Assembly: GCA_964489835.1 (NCBI GenBank)
Contig: CAZBBC010000003.1
Span: forward strand, 50,345 to 114,344
Length of the DNA: 64,000 nucleotides
Direction: 5' to 3'
From: CAZBBC01 sp964489835
GTDB lineage: Bacteria; Calditrichota; Calditrichia; JAJRVZ01
This document shows, one piece after another, positions 18,089-26,702 of this stretch. The notes beneath the pieces were generated by a model. That model saw only the letters and a list, made by a program, of their open reading frames with translations, did no database searches and was not told the origin of the DNA. Position 1 is the stretch's first letter. The number at the start of each line of letters is the position of its first letter. The position numbers and the translations under genes were made by a program.

Positions 18089-20257
18089 ATGGCCGGGAAA
18101 AAAAGGAAATACAAAGAAAAACCTCTGATTTCTTTGCTTGTTGCTGTCATCGCAATCTTGTTCGCTTTGTTTATGGGACAAACCACCACATTTATTAGTC
18201 TGGAAAATGATTTGCTGGACTACCGTTTTAAGTTACGGGGTACCTTAGATATTTCTGATTCACCGATAGTCATTTTAGCGATTGACGATCAATCAGATGA
18301 GTCAACACCGGCACGCTGGCCATGGCCCAGAGAATATTTTGCTCATGTGATTGAGAATTTAAACGAAGCCGGGGTGAAGGCTATTGGTATTGATGTTATC
18401 TTTGAGCAAGCGGATTATAGTTCCGGTGGTGCTGCTTCTGATCAAAAGTTAGCTGATATTTTAAATCAATTTGACAATGTCGTTTTAGCGGGAAAGATGA
18501 TGGTGCCGGCTGGCAGATCTGATATTGTAACTCTGGTTCCGCCCTATGACAAATTTGCAGAAACAAAAGCCAGCTGGGGACTTGTCTCTTTTGATCTGGA
18601 CGAAGATGGATTTTATCGGCGTTATCTGGTTGGCCAAAGTTATAATGATAGCGTTTACGCCTCATTTGCTGCCGCTCTGTTAAAAATATATATGGACCTT
18701 GACCATGATTTAGGGGTAAAGGATCTGGCAGAGCATTTTTTAATCGGTCCGTATGTAGTTCCCAAATATAACACTTATTCATCAATAATAAATTATGTAG
18801 GCCCCTCAGGTTCATTTCCAAAATATTCTTTTGATGCTGTATTAGACGATATTGATTTTGATTTAATCGAGGATTATGATCTTGATAGTTTTGATGATCC
18901 CGGCGACGTGGAGTTGGGACTTCCCCCAGGTCTTCTTCATTCGGGTATTTTAAAAGATAAAATTGTCTTAATCGGATCCACCGTTCAGGAGCAACATGAT
19001 GATTTTCCAACGCCCTATCTTGAAGTACGTGATCAGGAAGGCCGGATTGCACAAATCCTTACTTTTGGAGTAGAAATTCACGCAAATATGTTGCAAATGA
19101 TCCTATCAGAGAATTATCTGTATACCATTAATTATACATGGATTCTTTTTATTCTATTAATCTTAAGTATACTCGTTTTCCTTATTACCCGTTATTTACG
19201 TACTTTCTGGGGTGTTCTTGTGGTAATTTTACTCGCCTTGGGATATTTTGTGTTTTCATTTATCACTTTCTCTGATTATAGCACCATTATTGAAATAAGC
19301 ACCCCGATCCTGGTTATAATCTTTGCCTTTTTTGGGCACACGATACATCATTATATTGTCTCTCAGCAAGAAAAACGTATGATTACCGGGGCTTTTTCCC
19401 ACTATGTGCCAAAGAAAGTTGTGGATCAAATACTTGCCGATCCGGATAAATTGACTCTGGGCGGTGAGGAACGTTTAGTTACTGTCATGTTTACCGATGT
19501 TGCCGGATTTACATCCATTTCAGAAAAACTGACACCGACTCAGCTGGTTCACTTGTTGAATGAATATCTAACTGAAATGACCGATACTATTCTTGAGCAT
19601 GAAGGTATTATTGATAAATACGAGGGTGATGCAATCATGGCTGAATTCGGCGTACCGGTCTTTCATGATAAACACGCTATTATGGCTTGTAAGGCTGCCC
19701 TGGATATGCAGGAAAAACTCAAAATTTTGCGCAAGAAGTGGAAAGCAGAGGGTAAACCTCAGTTACGGGCACGAATTGGCATTAATTCCGGAGAGGTCAT
19801 TGTAGGAAATATGGGGTCACGCGATGTATTTGATTATACCGTAATGGGTGATCATGTAAATCTTGGCTCCCGCTTAGAAGGGGCAAATAAATTTTATGGT
19901 ACCTATATCATGATCAGTGAATTTACTTATAAATTTGTTAAAGATGATTTTTTTACCCGTGAATTGGATCTGATTCGGGTTAAAGGCAAAGAAAAACCGA
20001 TCAAAGTTTTTGAACTGATTGCCTCAAAAGAGGATAAACTTAGTGAGCAGTTCTTAAAAATGCTGGATATATATGCTAAAGGGTTGGAATATTATAAAAC
20101 ACAACAATGGAATGAAGCCGTCGACAGTTTTGATGCCTGCCTGAAATTATTTCCGGAAGATGCACCATCTACCGAATATCGTTCACGTTGTATTGAATAC
20201 AAATTTAATAGTCCGGGACCTGATTGGGACGGTGTTACGGTTATGACAGAAAAATAA
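18089..20257 (+). CDS. CHASE2-domain class III adenylate/guanylate cyclase
   Basis: Membrane receptor that makes a cyclic nucleotide inside the cell in response to an extracytoplasmic signal. Layout: transmembrane helix 12-32, CHASE2 sensor about 40-345, three helices about 350-430, cyclase domain about 460-640, C-terminal TPR-like helices. The catalytic residues are present: Asp470 in FTDVAGFTS and Asp514 in DKYEGD for metals, Lys510 for adenine contact, and the GDHVNLGSRLEG motif with Asn and Arg for the transition state. This favours cAMP. An Asp/Glu-rich insertion lies in the sensor at roughly residues 250-278. 722 residues. Only a poor ribosome site is visible. Confidence 0.93.
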   Translation: MAGKKRKYKEKPLISLLVAVIAILFALFMGQTTTFISLENDLLDYRFKLRGTLDISDSPIVILAIDDQSDESTPARWPWPREYFAHVIENLNEAGVKAIGIDVIFEQADYSSGGAASDQKLADILNQFDNVVLAGKMMVPAGRSDIVTLVPPYDKFAETKASWGLVSFDLDEDGFYRRYLVGQSYNDSVYASFAAALLKIYMDLDHDLGVKDLAEHFLIGPYVVPKYNTYSSIINYVGPSGSFPKYSFDAVLDDIDFDLIEDYDLDSFDDPGDVELGLPPGLLHSGILKDKIVLIGSTVQEQHDDFPTPYLEVRDQEGRIAQILTFGVEIHANMLQMILSENYLYTINYTWILFILLILSILVFLITRYLRTFWGVLVVILLALGYFVFSFITFSDYSTIIEISTPILVIIFAFFGHTIHHYIVSQQEKRMITGAFSHYVPKKVVDQILADPDKLTLGGEERLVTVMFTDVAGFTSISEKLTPTQLVHLLNEYLTEMTDTILEHEGIIDKYEGDAIMAEFGVPVFHDKHAIMACKAALDMQEKLKILRKKWKAEGKPQLRARIGINSGEVIVGNMGSRDVFDYTVMGDHVNLGSRLEGANKFYGTYIMISEFTYKFVKDDFFTRELDLIRVKGKEKPIKVFELIASKEDKLSEQFLKMLDIYAKGLEYYKTQQWNEAVDSFDACLKLFPEDAPSTEYRSRCIEYKFNSPGPDWDGVTVMTEK

Positions 20258-20319
20258 ATATTCCCATACCACTTACCCGCTGCCAATTATACTTACCTCT
20301 GTAATAAATATTTGACATA

Positions 20320-20343
20320 GCTACCTATTTTAGGTAGTTTTTT
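20320..20343 (+). terminator. Rho-independent terminator after the cyclase
   Basis: CTACCT (20321-20326), loop of five, AGGTAG (20332-20337), then six T. It separates the cyclase transcript from porX. Confidence 0.75.
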
Positions 20344-20365
20344 CCATTCTATGGGAGACTAATAT

Positions 20366-21925
20366 ATGCAAAAAAAGCAGATACTCTGGGCAGATGACGA
20401 AATTGAATTGTTACAACCGCATATTATTTTTCTTCAATCAAAAGATTATAATGTTGATACTGTAACCAATGGTGATGATGCCATTGCCAGAGTATCGGAA
20501 AAATTTTATCATATTGTACTTCTTGATGAAATGATGACCGGAAAAGACGGCCTCGCCACTCTGCAGCAAATAAAAATAATCAGCCCTCAGACGCCGGTCA
20601 TTATGATCACAAAGAGTGAAGAAGAAAGTTTGATGGAAGATGCCATCGGTCAGAAAATAGATGATTATCTGACCAAACCTGTTAATCCCAGCCAGATTCT
20701 GATGGCCTGTAAAAAGATTTTAGATCATAAAGAAATTACAAACGAAAAACGCAGTAGGCATTACGCCCTGGAACTTCAACAAATATCCTCAATATTATCA
20801 GATCCCCTAACAGAAGAAGCCTGGATTGATTTAAACTTAAAATTATGTAACCTGGACATGGAATTGGACACACTGGCAGAACCGGAATTTAGAGAAATTT
20901 TATATGATCAGCGGCGTGAATGCAATGTCGAATTTGGAAAATTTGTTGAAAAAAAATATAAAGACTGGATACACGATAGGAAAATATCACCGACACTTTC
21001 TGTCGACCTGGTTAAACAATCCATTATTCCTGAACTCAAGAAAGGAGAGAAAGTTGTTCTTCTTGTCATTGACTGTATGCGTCTTGATCAGTGGCAAATG
21101 CTAGAGCCATTTTTTTATCCTTACTTCAACATAACCCGGAATTATTATTATTCCATATTGCCGACAGCAACACCTTTTTCAAGAAATGCCATTTTTAGTG
21201 GTCTGTTCCCGGATGAGATAGAAAAAAAATATCCCCATTTGTGGAATATTGACAACGAAGATGAAACCAGCCTTAATAAACATGAGAAAGAACTTCTCGA
21301 ACAAAATTTTATAAGAAATGGTTTTCGGCAATCGGGTGAAATAAAATACACTAAAATTATGAACAATGAGGATGCTTATCATTTAGAAAAAAATATTAAA
21401 ACTTTTCTCGAGGCACAGGTAGTGGCCATCGTATTAAATTTTGTAGACATTCTTGCCCATAGCCGTTCCGATTTACCAATATTAAAAGAAATAGCACCGA
21501 ATGAATCTGCTTATCGTTCATTGACAAAGAGCTGGTTTGAACATTCACCCATTTACAACGTAATCAAAGCCATCGGACAATCTGATCATCTATTATTTGT
21601 AACGACGGACCATGGCAGTGTACGCGGGATGAGGGGAACTAAAGTACTTGGTGACCGTGAATCTTCCACAAATCTTAGATACAAATATGGCCGCAGTTTA
21701 AAAGTTGATAAAAAAAATGCCATATACATAAAAAATCCAAAGGAGTATAAACTACCACAAAGAGGTATTAACACCACATATATTATTGCTAAGGAAGATT
21801 ACTATTTTATATATCCGACGAATTATCATAAATTTCTTAATTATTATAAGGATAGTTTTCAGCACGGTGGCGCCTCACTGGAAGAAATGATTTTACCTTT
21901 TATCCGGCTTGAACCTAAACGATAA
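20366..21925 (+). CDS. porX: PorX-type response regulator with PglZ/alkaline-phosphatase domain
   Basis: A receiver domain (1-122; acidic pair Asp10/Asp11, phosphoacceptor Asp54, Lys104) is joined to a PglZ domain of the alkaline-phosphatase fold (about 225-515). Metal and nucleophile residues can be placed: Asp236 (VIDCMRLDQW), Thr269 (LPTATPFSRN), Asp361 and His365 (NFVDILAHSRSD), Asp415-His416 (TTDHG), His500 (FQHGGASLEE). Length 519, matching Porphyromonas gingivalis PorX, which controls the type IX secretion system. The next gene is tsaE, a neighbourhood also seen in Bacteroidota. No T9SS gene or PorY kinase lies in the window, so a T9SS role is inference. Confidence 0.92.
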   Translation: MQKKQILWADDEIELLQPHIIFLQSKDYNVDTVTNGDDAIARVSEKFYHIVLLDEMMTGKDGLATLQQIKIISPQTPVIMITKSEEESLMEDAIGQKIDDYLTKPVNPSQILMACKKILDHKEITNEKRSRHYALELQQISSILSDPLTEEAWIDLNLKLCNLDMELDTLAEPEFREILYDQRRECNVEFGKFVEKKYKDWIHDRKISPTLSVDLVKQSIIPELKKGEKVVLLVIDCMRLDQWQMLEPFFYPYFNITRNYYYSILPTATPFSRNAIFSGLFPDEIEKKYPHLWNIDNEDETSLNKHEKELLEQNFIRNGFRQSGEIKYTKIMNNEDAYHLEKNIKTFLEAQVVAIVLNFVDILAHSRSDLPILKEIAPNESAYRSLTKSWFEHSPIYNVIKAIGQSDHLLFVTTDHGSVRGMRGTKVLGDRESSTNLRYKYGRSLKVDKKNAIYIKNPKEYKLPQRGINTTYIIAKEDYYFIYPTNYHKFLNYYKDSFQHGGASLEEMILPFIRLEPKR

Positions 21926-22369
21926 ATGAACAAGAATTTGCTGATAGAAGAAGAAGTTCAAGATGAAGAAGGGACAAAACGTTTTGCCCAAAAAACGGTC
22001 AGGTACTTTCGGGAAGGAGATTCTGTTCTGTTGTATGGTGCTCTGGGCAGTGGTAAAACATTTTTAATCAAACAATTGGTTGCCTTACTTGGGTCAGAAG
22101 CAGAAGTGTCCAGCCCGTCTTTTTCTCTTATTAATCAATATAGCGGTGACATTTTACTAAATCATGTCGATTTATATCGAATTAAAGATGAGACTGATTT
22201 GATAAATCTTGGTCTTGAAGATCTGTGGAATGAAAAAAGTATCAATTTTATTGAATGGCCCGAAAAAATAGAAGATCGTATCAGCTGGGCACATTTTAGA
22301 ATTGATATTACAACAAATGTAAAAAATATGAGCTGGAGAAAATTTAGATTATTTGAGATTTATGAGTAA
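21926..22369 (+). CDS. tsaE: tRNA t6A biosynthesis ATPase TsaE
   Basis: ATPase partner of TsaB/TsaD in making the threonylcarbamoyl-adenosine modification at position 37 of ANN-decoding tRNAs. The Walker A is GALGSGKT (residues 38-45) and the typical SSPSFSLINQY follows, then the Walker-B-like HVDLYRI and FIEWPEK. 147 residues, standard. Its ATG follows the porX stop with no gap, and it overlaps tsaB, so porX-tsaE-tsaB are translationally linked. Confidence 0.96.
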   Translation: MNKNLLIEEEVQDEEGTKRFAQKTVRYFREGDSVLLYGALGSGKTFLIKQLVALLGSEAEVSSPSFSLINQYSGDILLNHVDLYRIKDETDLINLGLEDLWNEKSINFIEWPEKIEDRISWAHFRIDITTNVKNMSWRKFRLFEIYE

Positions 22370-23018
22370 TCATCTGGTCATGGGGATCGAAACCTCCGGA
22401 ATCTTATGCAGTATCGCCTGGTGGCAAAATAATCAAACGTTGCTTGAGTATAATATAAACAGAAAAAACGCACATGCCACTCTGCTAGCTGAGTTCGTAC
22501 AAAAGGGATTTCAGGAACTGAAACTAAATTCTCAATCTCTCTCTCTGGTTTCGGTCGGATCTGGTCCTGGATCATTTACAGGTTTGCGGATCGGTATGGC
22601 TTATGCAAAGGGAATTTGTTATGGATTAGAGATTCCGCTCGTCACTGTTACAAATTTTGAACTACTGGCGGATCAGGTGGGCGATAATTATCCTGTATAT
22701 ACTCTTATTGATGCGCGAAGAGAAAATTATTATACCGGTAAATTCCAGACCAGCAAAACAAGTTTGGATGAAAAATTTCTTTTGAGTGTCAAACAACTAA
22801 AAAAATATATTCCGGGAAATGGAACTGTTGTTGTTCATGAGGAAACCTCGAAAGGATTCTTTGCCAATTCTTTTCACGGGAAAGCAACCATTATTCAGGG
22901 AGAATATAACGCGGCGAGAATCTGTGCGCTCGGTTATAGTAAATTTATACAGGGAGAATATTTAACGCTTGATAAGGTAGAACCTCTTTATTTACAGGCT
23001 TTTGCCGGAGTTTTATGA
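22362..23018 (+). CDS. tsaB: tRNA t6A biosynthesis protein TsaB
   Basis: Inactive ASKHA-fold paralogue of TsaD that scaffolds the t6A complex. It has the characteristic GSGPGSFTGLRIG near residue 68 and an N-terminal GIETSG strand. The ATG at 22362 (ATGAGTAA overlapping the tsaE stop) is preferred to an in-frame TTG nine bases earlier. About 218 residues, normal. Coupled to rimI by a four-base overlap, as in many bacteria. Confidence 0.94.
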   Translation: MSNHLVMGIETSGILCSIAWWQNNQTLLEYNINRKNAHATLLAEFVQKGFQELKLNSQSLSLVSVGSGPGSFTGLRIGMAYAKGICYGLEIPLVTVTNFELLADQVGDNYPVYTLIDARRENYYTGKFQTSKTSLDEKFLLSVKQLKKYIPGNGTVVVHEETSKGFFANSFHGKATIIQGEYNAARICALGYSKFIQGEYLTLDKVEPLYLQAFAGVL

Positions 23019-23485
23019 ATCTAGAATTCCGACGAATGAATTTTAAGGATATCCCGGTCGTTCATAAACTGGAATGTAAGTTGTTTCCAGACCCTTGGTC
23101 GCAGAAAAGCTTCTTTGTTGAGGTTAGTGCAAAAAATCTTTCTTTTCCATTTATTGTTGAGGAAAATAATAAAATAATCGGTTATATTATATGCTGGTAT
23201 TACATCAATGAATTACATATAGGAAACATAGCGGTTGCAAGCGATCAGCAAGGTAAAGGGATCGGCAAATACATTTTAGAAAGGATATTTGACTTTTTTG
23301 GGGACTATGAAAAAGCCTATCTAGAAGTCAGAGAAACAAACCGGGTAGCCATTCATTTATATGAGATATTCGGTTTTAAAATTGAATATCGCCGAAAATC
23401 TTATTATTTGAATGGTGAAGATGCGTTGGTGATGGTCAAAAATCGATCACAAAACCACATAAGGATGAATGATGGATTGGTTTAA
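23015..23485 (+). CDS. rimI: ribosomal-protein-S18-alanine N-acetyltransferase family protein
   Basis: GNAT acetyltransferase of the RimI type, which acetylates the N-terminus of ribosomal protein S18 in E. coli. The acetyl-CoA-binding motif is NIAVASDQQGKGIGKYIL near residue 72, followed by YLEVRETNRVAIHLYE and a C-terminal YY...GEDALVM pattern typical of RimI. 156 residues. Its position directly after tsaB is the commonest rimI neighbourhood and supports the call. The true substrate in this organism is unproven. Confidence 0.9.
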   Translation: MNLEFRRMNFKDIPVVHKLECKLFPDPWSQKSFFVEVSAKNLSFPFIVEENNKIIGYIICWYYINELHIGNIAVASDQQGKGIGKYILERIFDFFGDYEKAYLEVRETNRVAIHLYEIFGFKIEYRRKSYYLNGEDALVMVKNRSQNHIRMNDGLV

Positions 23486-24335
23486 AAGAAAAAAAGAAAC
23501 CCTGCAGGCCGTTGACCGGAAGGAAATGCCCGATGGTTTATGGGTAAAATGTGATGAATGTGGTGAAATTATTTATAAAAAGGAACTTGAAAAAAAACTA
23601 TATGTTTGTCCAAAGTGTGACTACCATTTTAGGATCGGAAGTCAGATTTATATACAGATATTGTTCGATAAAAACACATTTAAAGAATTCAATCAGGGAA
23701 TGACTTCCACTGATCCCTTAAAATTCCGCGATAGCATAAAATATTCTGATCGATATAAAGCTGCGGTTCAAAAAACCGGACTAAATGAAGCAGTGATTAC
23801 CGGACAGGCGGAAATAGAGGGAATATCTATTGTCGCAGGAATTATGGATTTTTCATTTCTTGGGGGAAGTATTGGATCGGTCGTTGGAGAAAAAATATCA
23901 CGTGCCACTGATCTTTCTCTAAAAAACAAAAAACCGCTTGTCATTCTGTCTGCCTCTGGAGGAGCCCGAATGCATGAAGGTGTTTTAAGTTTAATGCAAA
24001 TGGCAAAAACAAGCGCTAAACTAGCACTTCTGGCAGAAGAAAATATACCATATTTTTCAATTCTTACCCATCCGACAACCGGAGGTACAACAGCCAGCTA
24101 TGCCATGCTAGGAGATGTTCATATCGCTGAACCCGGCGCTTTGATTGGATTTGCCGGACCCAGAGTAATAAAACAAACAATTGGCCAGGATCTGCCGCCG
24201 GGATTTCAAAAATCCGAATTTTTATTGGAACATGGATTTGTAGATATTATTATACACCGCCATGAACTCAAAAATCGGCTGGCAGCAATGCTCCGCTTTT
24301 TTCAACACCAAAATAATCGTGCTCCCCTAATATAA
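23469..24335 (+). CDS. accD: acetyl-CoA carboxylase carboxyltransferase subunit beta
   Basis: Beta half of the carboxyltransferase of acetyl-CoA carboxylase, the first step of fatty-acid synthesis. An N-terminal four-cysteine zinc finger (CDECG...CPKCDYH, about 24-47) precedes the crotonase-fold carboxyltransferase domain with LSASGGARMHEG and TTGGTTASYAMLGD. 288 residues, standard. The start ATGATG at 23469 overlaps the end of rimI, with AAGGA just upstream. The alpha subunit is not in the window. Confidence 0.96.
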   Translation: MMDWFKRKKETLQAVDRKEMPDGLWVKCDECGEIIYKKELEKKLYVCPKCDYHFRIGSQIYIQILFDKNTFKEFNQGMTSTDPLKFRDSIKYSDRYKAAVQKTGLNEAVITGQAEIEGISIVAGIMDFSFLGGSIGSVVGEKISRATDLSLKNKKPLVILSASGGARMHEGVLSLMQMAKTSAKLALLAEENIPYFSILTHPTTGGTTASYAMLGDVHIAEPGALIGFAGPRVIKQTIGQDLPPGFQKSEFLLEHGFVDIIIHRHELKNRLAAMLRFFQHQNNRAPLI

Positions 24336-24378
24336 AAATAGATTTACCTCATAATATAACAGGCACTAGAGGAAATAA

Positions 24379-25137
24379 TTGAATATTCTTATTACAAATG
24401 ATGATGGCATTTATGCTCCGGGAATTCATGAACTGAAGAAAACTTTAGAAAAATTTGCAACGGTTATTGTCGTCGCACCGGATACTGAACGAAGCGCTAT
24501 TGGACATGCCATTACTTTGTCGGACCCCCTGCGTGTTAATGAGATCCAAAAAGCGGGTACGTTTTTTGGATATGCGGTCAATGGGACGCCGGCAGACTGT
24601 GTTAAATTGGGATTACGCTGTTTAACGGATCATTCTATTGATATCGTTGTCTCAGGCATCAATATGGGACCCAACACCGCTACGAATATCCTCTATTCAG
24701 GTACCGTTTCTGCCGCAGCAGAAGCCGTTATCATGGGTGTTCCTGGTTTGGCGATCTCTCTAACCTCATTTGATATTCCTGAATTTGAATATGCTTGTTC
24801 CTTAACCGAACAACTGGTAAAAAAAATCGAGACCTTTGGTTTGCCGGAAGGAACATTGCTAAATGTTAATGTACCACCCTTAAAAACCGATGAGATCAAA
24901 GGCGTTGTAATTACTCGTCAAGGAAAAGGAAGATTTGAGGAATTTTTTGACAAACGCGTGGACCCTAACAATAGAACTTATTACTGGCTGGCTGGTAGGC
25001 GCATGGATATTGACCATGATGAAGATATCGATGAAGTGGTGATAAGACATAATAAAGTCTCCATTACCCCGATTCGTTATGATTTAACCGATACCCGCAT
25101 GATGAAAAAGCTCACTGAATGGAACATAAGTCAATGA
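24379..25137 (+). CDS. surE: 5'-nucleotidase SurE
   Basis: Metal-dependent nucleoside-monophosphate and polyphosphate phosphatase. The N-terminal ILITNDDGIYAPGI carries the metal-binding Asp pair (residues 8-9), and NGTPADCVKLG and SGINMGPNTATNILYSGTV follow, all family hallmarks. The start is TTG at 24379: GAGGAA lies six bases upstream and SurE proteins begin at this point. 252 residues. Its stop overlaps a guaA start codon. Context with the salvage genes suggests nucleotide turnover. Confidence 0.95.
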   Translation: MNILITNDDGIYAPGIHELKKTLEKFATVIVVAPDTERSAIGHAITLSDPLRVNEIQKAGTFFGYAVNGTPADCVKLGLRCLTDHSIDIVVSGINMGPNTATNILYSGTVSAAAEAVIMGVPGLAISLTSFDIPEFEYACSLTEQLVKKIETFGLPEGTLLNVNVPPLKTDEIKGVVITRQGKGRFEEFFDKRVDPNNRTYYWLAGRRMDIDHDEDIDEVVIRHNKVSITPIRYDLTDTRMMKKLTEWNISQ

Positions 25138-26684
25138 TTGCGTATCAAGGTCATCAGACCATTCTTATTTTAGATTTCGGTTCACAATATACTCAGTTAA
25201 TTGCCCGACGGATAAGGGAATTCGGGGTTTATTCGGAGATCCAGCCGTATGATATTAATCTTTCAAAAATTAAAGATGCCAATATCAGCGGTATTATCCT
25301 ATCCGGAGGTCCTGCTTCCGTTTATAGCCCGGATGCCCCGCACATATCTGAAGCCGTTCTGGATTTAGACATTCCCGTTCTGGGTATTTGCTATGGATTG
25401 CAATTAATTATACATCTAAAAGGGGGAAAAATCACCCCCGCCCAGGAACGCGAATATGGAAAAGCCTGTCTTTCATTTATTGAGGATTCTCCACTAATTA
25501 AAAACATACCGGACCAGTCAACGGTATGGATGAGCCACGGGGATAAAGTCAGTAAACTGGCTCCGCAGTTTAAAACGATTGCTCAAACGGATAACAGTCC
25601 ATTCGCCATTGTTCAACATGAATCCCGACCCCTTTATGGCCTTCAATTTCATCCTGAAGTCAATCATACGGCCGAAGGTGAATTACTGCTAAAAAATTTC
25701 TGTCTCGACATATGCCGGTGTACAGGAGATTGGTCGACAGGATCATTTATTGAAGAATCAGTGGCAAATGTTCGCAGCCTTGTTGGCAGGAAAAATGTGA
25801 TTTGTGGATTAAGCGGAGGAGTTGATAGTAGTGTTGTCGCTGTATTATTAGATAAAGCCATTGGAAAACAACTCCATTGCATTTTTGTTGATACTGGTTT
25901 CTTACGATTAGACGAAGCAAAAAAGGTCGAAACTATATTTAGTAAGCATTATCATATAAATCTTCTCTGTGTTGATAGAACTAAACTATTTATGAAAAAG
26001 CTGGACGGTGTTAAAAACCCGGAAGAAAAAAGAAAGATAATCGGTCATCTATTTATTCAGGTATTCGAAGAAGAAGCGAAACGATTGGGAGATTTCGAAT
26101 TTCTTGCCCAGGGAACCTTATATCCGGACATTATAGAAAGTACTTCCGTGCGGGGACCTTCAGCTACAATTAAATCACACCATAATGTCGGTGGTTTACC
26201 GGAAAAAATGAGTTTTAAATTAATAGAACCCTTAAAAGAACTTTTTAAGGACGAAGTAAGAAAAGTCGGCCGGGAACTGGGATTACCGGAAGAAATTATC
26301 GGTCGACATCCTTTTCCGGGACCGGGGCTTGCTGTTCGCATTCCGGGTGTTTTATCAAAAGAGAAAGTAAAAATTTTACAGCTTGCAGATGATATCTTCA
26401 TCACAGAACTGAAAAAGAATAATTTGTATAATAGGATTTGGCAGGCGTTTACTGTTCTTTTGCCTGTTCAGTCTGTTGGTGTAATGGGTGATGAACGTAC
26501 GTATGAATTTACTTTGGTTTTGCGGGCTGTAACCAGTACTGATGGCATGACCGCTAATTGGTTCCCTATGCCTCATAAACTATTGGCAAACATTTCAAGC
26601 CGAATAATTAATGAAGTCGAAGGAATTAATCGCGTGGTTTATGATATAAGTTCAAAACCTCCCGCAACCATCGAATGGGAATAA
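25134..26684 (+). CDS. guaA: GMP synthase (glutamine-hydrolysing)
   Basis: Converts XMP to GMP using glutamine. The N-terminal class I glutamine amidotransferase has GICYGLQ (catalytic Cys) and QFHPEVNHT (catalytic His). The ATP pyrophosphatase domain has GLSGGVDSSV, and the C-terminal dimerisation domain ends with the canonical SKPPATIEWE. ATG 25134 overlaps the surE stop as ATGA; an in-frame ATG at 25119 is an alternative and would add five residues. About 516 residues, normal. Confidence 0.97.
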   Translation: MIAYQGHQTILILDFGSQYTQLIARRIREFGVYSEIQPYDINLSKIKDANISGIILSGGPASVYSPDAPHISEAVLDLDIPVLGICYGLQLIIHLKGGKITPAQEREYGKACLSFIEDSPLIKNIPDQSTVWMSHGDKVSKLAPQFKTIAQTDNSPFAIVQHESRPLYGLQFHPEVNHTAEGELLLKNFCLDICRCTGDWSTGSFIEESVANVRSLVGRKNVICGLSGGVDSSVVAVLLDKAIGKQLHCIFVDTGFLRLDEAKKVETIFSKHYHINLLCVDRTKLFMKKLDGVKNPEEKRKIIGHLFIQVFEEEAKRLGDFEFLAQGTLYPDIIESTSVRGPSATIKSHHNVGGLPEKMSFKLIEPLKELFKDEVRKVGRELGLPEEIIGRHPFPGPGLAVRIPGVLSKEKVKILQLADDIFITELKKNNLYNRIWQAFTVLLPVQSVGVMGDERTYEFTLVLRAVTSTDGMTANWFPMPHKLLANISSRIINEVEGINRVVYDISSKPPATIEWE

Positions 26685-26702
26685 ATCTAGGAGGTGATAA
26701 TT

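Noticed and set aside
26685..26702. glmS ribozyme upstream of glmS
   Set aside because: The 18 bases between the guaA stop and the glmS start leave no room for one, and the upstream sequence is guaA coding.
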